Source: an uncultured Trueperaceae bacterium (lineage in GTDB: Bacteria; Deinococcota; Deinococci; Deinococcales; Trueperaceae). Taken from it: a DNA stretch of 58,299 bases. Below are positions 35,711 to 44,848 of this stretch, piece by piece. Numbering within the stretch: the first letter of the stretch is position 1; each line of letters begins with the position of its first letter. A program made the position numbers and the translations under genes. The stretch spans positions 1 to 58,299 of the forward strand of contig CALCHY010000399.1 in the NCBI GenBank assembly GCA_937907415.1, written 5' to 3'. The notes under the pieces were generated by a model that was given only the letters and a program-made list of their open reading frames with translations, was not told where the DNA came from and made no database searches.

Positions 35711-36685
35711 GTGAAACGTTCACCGATCTTGGTGTTGGCTTGGGTTGCGCTGATAAGCAACGTCGTCGTCATCTTGCAGGGCGCGTTCGTGCGCAGCACC
35801 GGCTCGGGCGCGGGCTGCGGCAGTCACTGGCCGACCTGCAACGGCGTCGTGGTGCCTCTCAACCCGTCGATCGAAACCGTCATCGAGTTCAGCCACAGGC
35901 TGCTGTCCGGTGGCGTGCTCATCGTTGGCGCCTTGCTCCTGCTACTGGCGTTGCGCAAGAGGCGCGAGAACGCCGGCCTCGCCGTGTTCGCTAGCCTCAG
36001 TTTCGCCTTCTTGGTGCTCGAGGCGCTCATCGGCGGAGCCACCGTGCTGCTCGGCATGACGGGCGAGAACACGACCGTCGCGCGCGGCGTGTGGGTGGCG
36101 TCGCACCTCGTCAACTCGATGTTGTTGATCGGCATGTTGGCAGGAACCGTCGTCTACGCGAGCAAGGCCAGGCCCGATTTCCCCTTGCGCCTGAGGGCGC
36201 AAACGGGTCTAGCTACCGTGACTGGCCTCGGGCTGCTGCTCATGCTCGTGCTCATGTTCACGGGCGGCATAGCTGCGATGGGCAACACTATGTTCCCGTC
36301 GGAGTCGCTAGCCGCTGGCCTGCGGGCCGACTTCGACGTCGACTCGCACCCGCTGATCCGCCTGCGCCTTCTGCACCCCCTGATCGCCATCGCCGTCGGC
36401 ACCTACCTGTTCGTCAGCCTCGGCATGGCGTGGTGGCTCAAGTCGGTGCCGCAAGCGGCGACCACCTCACGCGTGCTGCTTGGTGTTTACGTCAGCCAGC
36501 TCCTGCTTGGGACCGTCAACCTTGGACTGCAAGCGCCCGTCGTCCTGCAGCTCGCCCACCTGCTGGTGGCAGTGGCCGCGTACGCGCTGCTCGCGGCCAC
36601 CTCGTTGCAACTACTAGGCGGGCGCCAAGCGGCGCTCGGTTCAGGCGCCGTGCGTGGCGCAGTTATGGAGAGCGCAAGATCGTGA
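35711..36685 (+). CDS. ctaA: heme A synthase
   Basis: A 324-aa multi-pass membrane enzyme that oxidises the C8 methyl of heme O to a formyl group, giving heme A for aa3-type oxidases. Eight hydrophobic segments in two four-helix halves. Features: STGSGAGCGSHWPTCNG with the paired cysteines of the first external loop, EFSHRLLSG (heme-ligand His), and late HP and QLAHLL histidines. The GTG at 35711 is used; AAGG lies 5 nt upstream. The stop overlaps ctaB by 4 bp (GTGA). Confidence 0.9.
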   Translation: MKRSPILVLAWVALISNVVVILQGAFVRSTGSGAGCGSHWPTCNGVVVPLNPSIETVIEFSHRLLSGGVLIVGALLLLLALRKRRENAGLAVFASLSFAFLVLEALIGGATVLLGMTGENTTVARGVWVASHLVNSMLLIGMLAGTVVYASKARPDFPLRLRAQTGLATVTGLGLLLMLVLMFTGGIAAMGNTMFPSESLAAGLRADFDVDSHPLIRLRLLHPLIAIAVGTYLFVSLGMAWWLKSVPQAATTSRVLLGVYVSQLLLGTVNLGLQAPVVLQLAHLLVAVAAYALLAATSLQLLGGRQAALGSGAVRGAVMESARS

Positions 36686-37596
36686 CAGACACCGTGCCCG
36701 CCGGAGCTCAGACCGCCCGTGCCACTATCCGCGACTACTTCATCCTCACCAAGCCGAAGGTCATCTCGCTCCTGCTCCTCACTACGGCTGGCGCCATGTT
36801 CATAGCGGCTAGGGGCATGCCGAACTGGCTGGTGCTGCTCGGCACCCTCATCGGCGGTTACATGTCGGCCGGGGCGGCGGGTGTCTACAACATGGTCTAC
36901 GACGCGGACATCGACGTGAACATGAAGCGCACCGCGAAGCGCCCGCTGGTGAAGGGCTCCGTAACGCCGCGCAACGCGCTGATCTTCGCTATCGCCCTCA
37001 CGGTGCTCTCCTTCGTCGTCATCGCACTTACGTCCAACGTGCTTGCCGCGCTCCTCAGTTGGGCAGGCATCGCCTTCTACGTGCTCATCTACACCATGTG
37101 GCTCAAGCGCAGCACCTGGCAGAACATCGTCATAGGTGGCGCCGCCGGCGCCATCCCACCCCTCGTCGGCTGGGCCGCCGTGACAGGCGACCTGAGCCTG
37201 CTCGCCTGGATCTTGTTCGCCGTCGTGTTCGTCTGGACGCCGGTGCATTTCTGGGCGCTGGCGTTGATGGTCAAGAAGGACTACGCCAACGTCGGCGTCC
37301 CCATGGCGCCAGCCATCATCGGCGAACGAGCGACCATCATGCAGATGATCTTCTACACGGTGCTAACGGTGGTGCTGACCATCCTGCCGTTCTTCCTGCA
37401 CGAGTTCAGCATCGTCTACTTCGTTGCGGCGCTTGCCCTCAACGTCATGCTCGCCGTCCGCATGGCGCGCGTCTTCTTCGTCATGCGCTCCGGTCAGAGC
37501 GTCGACCGCGTGACGGCGCTGCCCCTCTACAAGTACTCGATGAGTTACTTGGCGCTCCTCTTCCTCGCGATGGCGCTTGACCGCGTCATCTTCTGA
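36682..37596 (+). CDS. ctaB: protoheme IX farnesyltransferase (heme O synthase)
   Basis: A 304-aa UbiA-family membrane prenyltransferase that adds a farnesyl group to heme B to make heme O, the substrate of CtaA. Motifs: LTKPKVISLLLLTT at the N-terminus, NMVYDADIDVNMKRTAKRPL (first Asp-rich motif) and YTMWLKRSTWQNIVIGG (second conserved region). About nine membrane spans. The frame runs open upstream to 36091 inside ctaA, but the GTG at 36682 overlapping the ctaA stop gives the family N-terminus. A SURF1 gene follows after 14 bp. Confidence 0.95.
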   Translation: MTDTVPAGAQTARATIRDYFILTKPKVISLLLLTTAGAMFIAARGMPNWLVLLGTLIGGYMSAGAAGVYNMVYDADIDVNMKRTAKRPLVKGSVTPRNALIFAIALTVLSFVVIALTSNVLAALLSWAGIAFYVLIYTMWLKRSTWQNIVIGGAAGAIPPLVGWAAVTGDLSLLAWILFAVVFVWTPVHFWALALMVKKDYANVGVPMAPAIIGERATIMQMIFYTVLTVVLTILPFFLHEFSIVYFVAALALNVMLAVRMARVFFVMRSGQSVDRVTALPLYKYSMSYLALLFLAMALDRVIF

Positions 37597-37610
37597 GCGC
37601 AACACCAACG

Positions 37611-38411
37611 ATGAAGGGTGAGAGTGGCGCGGGCGGCAAGCGGCCGCTCTTGCTACGGGGCCGCTGGTTGGCCGGTCACCTGCTCGCCCTAGTGCTGGTG
37701 GTCGCGTTCGTCAACTTCGGGTTCTGGCAGTTGCGCCGCCTGGGTCACAAGCGCGAGGTCAACGCCGTCATCGCTGCTCGCGTCCACCTGCCGCCAGCGC
37801 CGCTCGCTACGGCCTTGGTGCCGGGCGCCGCAGTGCCAGAGTACTTGCCCGTCAACGTCAGCGGCGCCTTCGCACCGGAGAACGAGGTGCTGTTGCGCGG
37901 CCGCTCCCTCGACGGGCGGCCAGGCTTCAACGTGCTCACGCCCCTGGTGCTTGACGCCAGTGCCGGTCAGTGGGCGGGTGATGCCATCCTGGTGGAGCGC
38001 GGTTGGGTGCCTTACGACCTGGACTCCGTCCCGGTAACGGCAGCCCTGCCACCCAGCGGGACGGTGACCGTGGTCGGCGAACTCCACCCACCCCAGGCCG
38101 CGCCGACGGGCGCACTAGCTGGGTTGGCGGCGCACGACCCGCCGACAGGGAAGCTGGTGCAGAGCTTCTACGTCGACACGACGCGCCTTGCACCGCAGAT
38201 GCCGTTCGATCTCGTTCCCGCATATGTGATCCTCAGGCAGCAGACGCCGGCCAACGCCGGCGCCCTCCCAGAAGCGCTGCGGGCACCAGATACCAACGAG
38301 GGCCCACACCTCGGTTACGCCATCCAGTGGTTCGGGATGGCGCTCGTAGGGATCGTCGGTTACTACTTCCTGCTGCGCTCCACCGTGAGACAGCACCGGC
38401 GCGAAGCCTGA
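37611..38411 (+). CDS. SURF1 family cytochrome oxidase assembly protein
   Basis: A 266-aa protein with the SURF1 layout: an N-terminal membrane span (about 19-40) followed by FWQLRRLGHKREVNA, a long periplasmic domain, and a C-terminal span after the conserved HLGYAIQWFGMAL. SURF1 helps insert heme A into cytochrome c oxidase subunit I, which fits its place as third gene of ctaA-ctaB-surf1. ATG start; the upstream spacer is 14 bp, so translation is likely coupled. Confidence 0.88.
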   Translation: MKGESGAGGKRPLLLRGRWLAGHLLALVLVVAFVNFGFWQLRRLGHKREVNAVIAARVHLPPAPLATALVPGAAVPEYLPVNVSGAFAPENEVLLRGRSLDGRPGFNVLTPLVLDASAGQWAGDAILVERGWVPYDLDSVPVTAALPPSGTVTVVGELHPPQAAPTGALAGLAAHDPPTGKLVQSFYVDTTRLAPQMPFDLVPAYVILRQQTPANAGALPEALRAPDTNEGPHLGYAIQWFGMALVGIVGYYFLLRSTVRQHRREA

Positions 38412-38450
38412 CGGCGCCGCGCCGGTGGTAGTTGTCGCATGTCAGTGGCG

Positions 38451-39581
38451 TTAGCCGCGCGTCGGCGCCTTCGCCAGTTCACTAGCGAGGGTAGCTAGCA
38501 AGTCGCGGAACGGCTTGATGAACTTGGCGACGCCCTCCTCCTCGAGCTTCGCCGTCACAGCGTCAAGGTCCACGCCTACGCCAGCCAACGCCTGCAGCAG
38601 CCCCAGGGCGTCGTCGGCGCCATCGCTGATGGTGACCTTCGGGTCGCCGTGGTCGAGGTACGCTGCTATGGTCTCGAGCGGCAACGTGTTGATCGTGTCT
38701 GGCCCGATGAGCGGCTCGACGTACTTGACGTCCGAGTATGTCGGGTCCTTGGTGCTTGTGGAGGCCCAGAGTAGGCGCTGCGGGCGCGCGCCGAGCTTGG
38801 CGAGCCGCGCGAAGCGCTCGCTGCCGGCCCCGAAGAGGCTCTCGTAGATGACGTAGGCGCGCTTGGCGCTCGCGACGGCGGCAGTGCCACGCAGCTGGTG
38901 CGCAGCGCTGGCCTGCGGCACGGGTTGCCGCGCGATGGCGTCAAGGAGCGGGTCGATCATGACGTCGATGCGGCTGAGGAAGAAACTGGCGACGGACGCG
39001 ATGTCTACGCTCTTGCCAGCCTCGTGGCGCTCCTCCAACCCGGCGAGGAACGCCTCCGCCACTTGGCGGTAACGCGGCAACCCGAAGAGCAGCGTGACGT
39101 TGACGTTGACGCCCTCTGCGATCAGGCGCCTGATGGCCGGCACGCCCGCATCCGTGGCTGGCACCTTGATGAAGGCGTTGGGGCGATCGAGGAGCCCGAA
39201 GAGGTGGAGGCCCTCCGCGACCGTGCCGTCCTCGTCGTTCGCTAGCTCTGGGGAGACTTCGAGCGACACCCAGCCGTCGTACTTGTTACTCGCGTCGAAC
39301 TGCGGCCTGAAGACGTCGGCCGCGGCGGAGATGTCGCTTACCGTTAGGTCCTCGTACGTGGCGTGAGGCGTTGCGCCCGCGCGGGCGTGCGCCGCGATGG
39401 CGTCAGCGTAGTCGGCGGTGTCGACGATGGCCTTGTGGAAGATGGCTGGGTTGGAGGTGACGCCAGCCAGGCCGTCATCGTCGATCAGTTGCTTGAGCCT
39501 GCCGTCGGTGATCCACGAGCGGCGAATCTCGTCAAGGTAGATGCTCTGACCGAGCTGCTTGAGGCGTAGTAGGGGGTTCAT
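38451..39581 (-). CDS. tal: transaldolase
   Basis: A 376-aa transaldolase of the pentose phosphate pathway, transferring a dihydroxyacetone unit between sugar phosphates. Family segments: SIYLDEIRR and GVTSNPAIFHKAI at the N-terminus, WVSLEVSPELA, then FIKVPATDAGVPAI with the Schiff-base lysine region, and LLWASTSTKDPTYSDVKYV. The length and sequence fit the actinobacterial/deinococcal subfamily (about 370 aa). ATG with GAGGAGG about 6 nt upstream. Monocistronic, between the surf1 and Rieske genes. Confidence 0.94.
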   Translation of the reverse strand: MNPLLRLKQLGQSIYLDEIRRSWITDGRLKQLIDDDGLAGVTSNPAIFHKAIVDTADYADAIAAHARAGATPHATYEDLTVSDISAAADVFRPQFDASNKYDGWVSLEVSPELANDEDGTVAEGLHLFGLLDRPNAFIKVPATDAGVPAIRRLIAEGVNVNVTLLFGLPRYRQVAEAFLAGLEERHEAGKSVDIASVASFFLSRIDVMIDPLLDAIARQPVPQASAAHQLRGTAAVASAKRAYVIYESLFGAGSERFARLAKLGARPQRLLWASTSTKDPTYSDVKYVEPLIGPDTINTLPLETIAAYLDHGDPKVTISDGADDALGLLQALAGVGVDLDAVTAKLEEEGVAKFIKPFRDLLATLASELAKAPTRG

Positions 39582-39659
39582 GGTGTTCCTCCTCGCGGTT
39601 TGGCGGTCGGCGCTTGCCTGGCCGATCGCGCCCCGCTGGTAACTCAGATGATAAGGCCC

Positions 39660-40259
39660 TTAGCTGCGCTCGACGCCGGTGGCGAACACTTCGCCGCCGA
39701 TCAGCTCGAGACGCACGCGCGGTAGCGGCAGGACGGCCGGGCCGCTAACGGCCTTGCCCGCCTGCGTTGGGTCGAAGACGCTCAGGTGGCAAGGGCAGGT
39801 GAGGGCCGGCTTGTCGGTCAGGTAGTTGAAGCCGAAGTTGATGGCCTCGATGTCGCGGTTGAGCACCACCACGCAGTGCTGGTGGGTGCACACGCGACTG
39901 AACGCGGCGAGGTAAGCGCTTGCGCCAGCTACGCCGCTCGCTATGGCCAGGTCGCCTGGGATGGGGCCGGGTAGGCGCACGGCGAGCGCAGGTAGCGGAC
40001 CGCCAGTCGCGCCGGCGCCAGGCACCTCGAAGGCCGCTTCGTCCCACACTTCACCGAAGTCACCTAGCGTGGCGACGCGCGTCGGCGTCGTAGCTGCGAA
40101 CTCAGGCTCGGCTGCCGCGTTCTGTTTTAGGAAGTGCACCTTGATGGCCTCGTAGACCCCGAGGCCGCCGCCGACAGCCACCGCGAACACGGGTAGCCGC
40201 CACAACCACTTGATGAGCTCCCGGCGCTTGGGGTTGGTTGGGGCGCCGGGTCCGGTCAT
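39660..40259 (-). CDS. Rieske [2Fe-2S] protein, Tat-type signal
   Basis: A 199-aa membrane-anchored Rieske protein. The cluster ligands are C124-T-H126 and C155-P-C157-H158, with C129 and C157 placed to form the usual disulfide. The N-terminus KRRELIKW followed by a hydrophobic helix is a Tat-type signal anchor, as expected for a cofactor folded before export. Its ATG shares one base with the stop of the CcmI-cytochrome c gene (TGATG), so it is the last gene of the ccm operon. No cytochrome b or arsenite oxidase subunit gene adjoins it, so its electron partner is uncertain; the fused cytochrome c upstream is a candidate. Confidence 0.9.
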   Translation of the reverse strand: MTGPGAPTNPKRRELIKWLWRLPVFAVAVGGGLGVYEAIKVHFLKQNAAAEPEFAATTPTRVATLGDFGEVWDEAAFEVPGAGATGGPLPALAVRLPGPIPGDLAIASGVAGASAYLAAFSRVCTHQHCVVVLNRDIEAINFGFNYLTDKPALTCPCHLSVFDPTQAGKAVSGPAVLPLPRVRLELIGGEVFATGVERS

Positions 40260-41791
40260 CAGCGGTTGGCCTGGTTCTGCGAAAGCACCTGGGTGACGTA
40301 AGCCACGACCGCGTCGATGGCCGTGGGTTCGAGCTCCGCCATGAAGGCGGGCATCATGCCGCGGCCGAACCTTACGGCGTCGCGAACGTTGGCTTCGTTG
40401 CCTGCGCGGCTGTTGCCTGCCAGAGTCACGCCCATCCCACCCTCGCCGTTGGGTCCGTGACATTCCGCGCAGTTGGCGGCGAACACTTGACGACCGATGG
40501 CCGGTAACCCAGCCGCGCCGTCAAGCCCGCCTTGAGCCGTGCCGTCCGCTTGCGCCCTAGCTGCGTCCGCGAGTGCAGCGGCAGCGACGCCAGCGGTCGG
40601 GCCAACGAGGCTAACGTACACGTCGTAGGTGGTGGCGGCCGCCGCCCAAGCGTTCGTTTGGGCGTATGCGTCTGCGAGCGTCATCACGCTGTCTGGGTCG
40701 AGGTTTTCTAGACCAGAAGCCGCCTCCGCCGCGCGCTCGATGGCGCCGATGGCGTCAGCCGGACGCCCTGCCACGTACAAGAGCTGACCGGTGCGGGCAA
40801 GGGCGCGGGGTTGCGTCGGGTCGAAGTCGGTAAGTACCTTGAAGTAGCTCTCGACGGCCCGCTGCGGCTCCGAGGCCTCCCAGTAGGCATCGCCTAGCGC
40901 CATGAGGTTGGCGAGGCTAGGGTCTGCTTGCACGGCCGCGTTGAGCGGCTCGAGGTTCTGGATCATGGTCAAGCGTTGTTGCGTCGTGGGTTCCGCCGCG
41001 CCCGTTGGCGTGGCCGCGAACGCCTGGTACGCGTCGGAGGCCTTGGCGAGGTCGCCTCGTGCGAACGCCACCTCGCCGAGGAGGTAGAGCGTCTCTGGGT
41101 CGTTCGGGTCCGTGCCGCGCGCCAACTCGAGCCAACCTTGCGCCTGGGCGAGGTCGCGCTGCAGGTAGAGGATCGCCATGCGTTTGTAGACGGCGGCTGG
41201 GACGGGAGCCACCTCGTCGACGATCCGGCGGTAAGCCGTCTCGGCGTCATCGAGTCGTTGTAGCCCCAGGTAGAGGTCGCCTAGCGCGAGGAGGTTGGTG
41301 GCGTTCGGGTTGTCTTGCGCTGCGCGTTGCGCCGCCTGGAGTTGGCGTGCGACGTCGACGTCCGTCGTGGTGATGGTGTCCGAGTCTGACACGCGCGGCA
41401 ATAGGTAAGTAGGTAACGCGGCTGCCAGCACGAGGAACACGCCGAGGACGACGACCGCGCCAACCGGCACGCGCCGCTTGTTCTGGTTCGGCGCTGCCCG
41501 CCGTGGTTCGCCGCTTAGTGACGCCTGCCGCTCGTCGATGGCAGTTAGGACCTTGGCCGCTTTAGCCTCGTAACGCGCGTGGAGTTCTTGGCGCCTTTCG
41601 AGCGGCAAGTCTTCGCGTGCGTCAAGTTCACGGATGGCGCGGAGCAACGCCGTCTTCTCCTCCGTAAGGTCGACGAGGACGGGGTCGCGGTCGTCCGGCA
41701 GCGGGTCTGCTTGCCCGGGCGCCAGCAGCGGCAATGCTACGTAGAAGAAGGCGATCAGCACCAGCACGCCGATCAGGACCATCGTGAACAT
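40259..41791 (-). CDS. ccmI: CcmI-like TPR protein fused to a cytochrome c domain
   Basis: A 510-aa protein with three parts. Residues 1-135 look like CcmI: two membrane spans (about 5-24 and 108-132) flanking a cytoplasmic loop with LTEEKTALLRAIRELD. Residues about 150-410 are a periplasmic TPR array. Residues about 425-510 are a class I cytochrome c domain with one heme site CAECH (441-445) and a candidate axial methionine in GRGMMPAF. CcmI normally presents apocytochrome c to the CcmF/H heme ligation complex and has no heme domain itself. The ATG at 41791 overlaps the ccmH stop by 1 bp (TGATG); a TTG at 41794 is also in frame. Confidence 0.88.
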   Translation of the reverse strand: MFTMVLIGVLVLIAFFYVALPLLAPGQADPLPDDRDPVLVDLTEEKTALLRAIRELDAREDLPLERRQELHARYEAKAAKVLTAIDERQASLSGEPRRAAPNQNKRRVPVGAVVVLGVFLVLAAALPTYLLPRVSDSDTITTTDVDVARQLQAAQRAAQDNPNATNLLALGDLYLGLQRLDDAETAYRRIVDEVAPVPAAVYKRMAILYLQRDLAQAQGWLELARGTDPNDPETLYLLGEVAFARGDLAKASDAYQAFAATPTGAAEPTTQQRLTMIQNLEPLNAAVQADPSLANLMALGDAYWEASEPQRAVESYFKVLTDFDPTQPRALARTGQLLYVAGRPADAIGAIERAAEAASGLENLDPDSVMTLADAYAQTNAWAAAATTYDVYVSLVGPTAGVAAAALADAARAQADGTAQGGLDGAAGLPAIGRQVFAANCAECHGPNGEGGMGVTLAGNSRAGNEANVRDAVRFGRGMMPAFMAELEPTAIDAVVAYVTQVLSQNQANR

Positions 41792-42291
41792 CAACTATCC
41801 CTGCTCTCGGGTTCGGGGCGCGCCTCCTGGCCGCCCGCCGGTCCGCCCTCGCCCAGTAGCTGCCTGACGCGAGCTAGCTCCTCGGCAGAAGCGTTTATGG
41901 GAGTCCTAGACGCCGCCAGCCAGCGCCGCGCTAGCACCGCCACTACTGCCAAGGCCGTCAATGCGACGAGCACTGGCAGGAGCCAAACGAACAGGTGCAC
42001 GCCGCGCTTCGGTGGTTGAAGCATGATCCAGTCGCCGTAGCTCGCCTGGAAGTACGCGTAGATCTGTTGGTCGGTCATCCCCTCGTCTATGCGCTCCTGA
42101 ATGACGGTGCGCATCTGCTGTGCGATCTGGGCGCTAGAGTCGGCCACGCTCTCAGATACGCAGACGGGGCAGCGGAGGTTGCGCGCGATGTCGAAAGCGC
42201 GCGAGCCGATCTCGACGTCCTGCGCGAACGCCGATCCTAGAAGCACTGCTAGTACCACCGCGAGTAGCGCGCGGCGCCGATGGCGTGTCAT
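41791..42291 (-). CDS. ccmH: cytochrome c maturation protein CcmH
   Basis: A 166-aa CcmH (CycL). Signal peptide ending AFAQ, then the redox motif LRCPVCVSESVADS, then a C-terminal membrane span (about 110-130). It reduces the CxxCH cysteines of apocytochrome c for heme attachment, with CcmG as electron donor. It overlaps both neighbours (ccmG by 4 bp, the ccmI fusion by 1 bp). Confidence 0.94.
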   Translation of the reverse strand: MTRHRRRALLAVVLAVLLGSAFAQDVEIGSRAFDIARNLRCPVCVSESVADSSAQIAQQMRTVIQERIDEGMTDQQIYAYFQASYGDWIMLQPPKRGVHLFVWLLPVLVALTALAVVAVLARRWLAASRTPINASAEELARVRQLLGEGGPAGGQEARPEPESRDS

Positions 42292-42836
42292 CTAAGCAGC
42301 GCCTCGACGTTGGTCTTGAGCGCCTCGACCGTGACCGGTCCGACGTGTTTGCCGACGATGTTGCCTTCGGCGTCGATGAAGAACGTCTCGGGCACGCCGT
42401 ACAGGCCCCAGTTGACGCTCACCTGGCTGTCGTTGTCGAAGACGTTGGGGAAGGTCAGGCCGAAGCGGCCGATGAAGTCGCGGCCCTCGCGGCGCTTGTC
42501 CTTGTCTTGGGTTTGGACGCCCACCACGAGGACGCCCTTGTCTTGGTATTCGGACCAGAAGCTCTGTAGTTCCGGTGCTTCCTCGTAACAGGGGAGGCAC
42601 CAAGACGCCCAGAAGTTGACGACCATGGGCTTGCCGACGTGATCAGCTAGCGCGAAGCTCGCGCCGTACTCAGGTTGGTAGCGCTCGTAGAGCGGGAGGT
42701 CGAAGACTGGCGCTGGCTTGCCGACGAGCACGGAGGCGATGTCGCGGTCTGGGCTGCCGCGGAGCAAGCCGAACCCGAACAGCGCGGCCAACAACGCTAA
42801 GGCCAAGGCGACGATGAGGAGGCGGCCGATCTTCAC
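42288..42836 (-). CDS. ccmG: thiol:disulfide interchange protein CcmG/DsbE
   Basis: A 182-aa membrane-anchored thioredoxin-like protein. N-terminal span (about 5-25), then the active site WCLPC in NFWASWCLPCYEEAP, and a cis-proline region near VPETFFID. It passes reducing power from CcdA to CcmH. GTG start overlapping the ccmF stop by 4 bp (GTGA). Confidence 0.94.
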   Translation of the reverse strand: MKIGRLLIVALALALLAALFGFGLLRGSPDRDIASVLVGKPAPVFDLPLYERYQPEYGASFALADHVGKPMVVNFWASWCLPCYEEAPELQSFWSEYQDKGVLVVGVQTQDKDKRREGRDFIGRFGLTFPNVFDNDSQVSVNWGLYGVPETFFIDAEGNIVGKHVGPVTVEALKTNVEALLR

Positions 42837-44833
42837 GCGTTCGCGCCCTCGTGTGCCTCAGCGGCGGCGCGGGCTGGCGCTGTGCGTCTGTTGCCCCCAA
42901 GGCTATACATGGTGCCGAGCGCTAGCAGGAGGCCGCCAACCCAGATCCAGGTGACGAGCGGGCTCTTGACGACGCGCAGCACTACGAAGGTGCTGTCCGG
43001 CCCGACGGTGCTGTTGAGGTTGAGGTAGAGGTCGTGACTGGCGGTGTAGTAGACGGCTGGGGTTGGCACCGTGCGACCCGCCTCCCCGAAGAGGTTGAGG
43101 CGCGGCTTCAAGGTAGTGATCGGCTTGCCGTTGCGCGAGACGTCGATGATGGCGCCCGCGCTGATGCGTTGCGGCGTGCGCTCCATGAAGCGGTCGACGG
43201 CTGTGAGGGTGTAACCCGAGAACTCCGCGCTGGCGCCGAAGTCGAGCTTCACCTGCTCGTCGACGCGGTAGCCGGAGCTGAAAGCGACTCCCAGCGCCAC
43301 GACGATGACGGCGAAGTGAACGATCATGCTCCCGACGCGCCTGCGGCTCTCACCGGCGTAGGAGCGCAGTACACGCACGAAGCCCTGCTTGGTGAGGCGC
43401 ATGCGCGGCACGAGCGCGCCGCTGAGGAGCAGCACGAGGCTCATGACGTTGTAACCGGCTAGGGCGACGGTTAGCGCTGGGTAGATCTTGTGCACCCCGA
43501 ACAACCACGCGAGAGCGCCTGAGACGACGAACGCGCCAGCCAACCACAGGAGGTTCCGGCCTAGGCGCTGTTGCTGGGCGCGCCGCCATGGGAGCAGCGG
43601 CCCGATGCCCATCAGGAGGAAGACGAGCATCCAGATCGGCAACGTCACCTGGTCGAAGAACGGCGCCCCGACCGTTACCTTGTCGCCGGATACCGCCTCG
43701 ACGATGAGGGGGAAGAACGTGCCGAGAAGCACGGCGGCCGTCAGGGCGACGAAGAGGATGTTCACGCCGAGGAAGCTGCCCTCGCGGCTGACGACGGAAT
43801 CGAGGTCTGCGCGGTCCTTGACATCGTCCCAGCGAAGCGCAAGCAGGCCGAAAGCCGCCAGGGTGACTAGTAGGAAGAACCCTAGGAACGCAGGGCCAAC
43901 TGGCCCGTTACCGAAGGCGTGCACGGAGGAAATGACGCCGGAGCGCGTTAGGAAGGTGCCGAGGATGGAGAGCGAGAAGGTCGTGATGATGAGCAGCACG
44001 TTCCACGGCTTCAACATGCGCCGCCGCTCCTGCACCTGCACGCTGTGGATGAAGGCGGTGGCCGTCAGCCATGGCATGAAGCTAACGTTCTCGACGGGAT
44101 CCCAGGCCCAGTAGCCGCCCCAGCCGAGGACCTCGTAACTCCACCAACCACCGGCAACGATGGCGGCTGAGAGGAAGCCCCAACCAGTTAGCGTCCAGCG
44201 CCGCGTTTGCGCCATCCACTCCGTGCCGGGCCGCCGCGTGATGAGCGCCGCCATGGCGTAAGCGAACGGCACAGTCAACCCCACGAACCCTAGGTACATG
44301 AGCAGCGGGTGCACTGCCATCATCCAGTGGTTCTGCAGGAGTTCGTTGGGTCCGGGGCCGTCTAGCGGCGGGAAGGGCAAGACCGTGAACGGGTTGGCGA
44401 GGAAGGCCACGACGGCAAAGAAGAAGACCTGCACGGCCTGCATGATGGAGATGGCCCATGGGCGCAGCGGGCTGAGTGGCGCCGTTACGGCGAGCAGCGC
44501 CGTGTAACCGCTGAGGAGCCAGGCCCATAGAAGGATGGAGCCCTCGAGTGCGGCCCACATCGTCACGACCTTCACCCATATCGGCGAAGCGATGCGCGAG
44601 TGATTGGCGACGTACGAGACGCTGAAGTCGTCGCCTAGCAGGGCCGCCTGCATGATGACGACGGCAGCCGTCGCGAGGATGAACCCGGCAACGGCGGCGA
44701 GGCGGGCGCTCGTTTGCAACCTGGCGTCGCGACGCATGGCTCCAAGCGAGCCGGCGATGGCGCCATAGAGAGCCAAGCCGAAGGCGATGAATACGCTGGC
44801 GCTCCCCAGCGGTCCTAATTGAACTTCTAGCAC
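42833..44833 (-). CDS. ccmF: cytochrome c heme lyase subunit CcmF
   Basis: A 666-aa membrane protein with about 14-15 spans. The WWD heme-handling motif is present as GWGGYWAWDPVENVSFMPW (about 230-250), and conserved periplasmic histidines flank it. It takes heme from CcmE and ligates it to apocytochrome c together with CcmH and CcmI. GTG start with AGGAG 8 nt upstream. Confidence 0.96.
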   Translation of the reverse strand: MLEVQLGPLGSASVFIAFGLALYGAIAGSLGAMRRDARLQTSARLAAVAGFILATAAVVIMQAALLGDDFSVSYVANHSRIASPIWVKVVTMWAALEGSILLWAWLLSGYTALLAVTAPLSPLRPWAISIMQAVQVFFFAVVAFLANPFTVLPFPPLDGPGPNELLQNHWMMAVHPLLMYLGFVGLTVPFAYAMAALITRRPGTEWMAQTRRWTLTGWGFLSAAIVAGGWWSYEVLGWGGYWAWDPVENVSFMPWLTATAFIHSVQVQERRRMLKPWNVLLIITTFSLSILGTFLTRSGVISSVHAFGNGPVGPAFLGFFLLVTLAAFGLLALRWDDVKDRADLDSVVSREGSFLGVNILFVALTAAVLLGTFFPLIVEAVSGDKVTVGAPFFDQVTLPIWMLVFLLMGIGPLLPWRRAQQQRLGRNLLWLAGAFVVSGALAWLFGVHKIYPALTVALAGYNVMSLVLLLSGALVPRMRLTKQGFVRVLRSYAGESRRRVGSMIVHFAVIVVALGVAFSSGYRVDEQVKLDFGASAEFSGYTLTAVDRFMERTPQRISAGAIIDVSRNGKPITTLKPRLNLFGEAGRTVPTPAVYYTASHDLYLNLNSTVGPDSTFVVLRVVKSPLVTWIWVGGLLLALGTMYSLGGNRRTAPARAAAEAHEGANA

Positions 44834-44848
44834 GTGACTACTCCTGAC

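Noticed and set aside
36091..36681. N-terminal extension of ctaB inside ctaA
   Set aside because: CtaA is clearly coding there in another frame; the GTG at 36682 gives the normal CtaB N-terminus.
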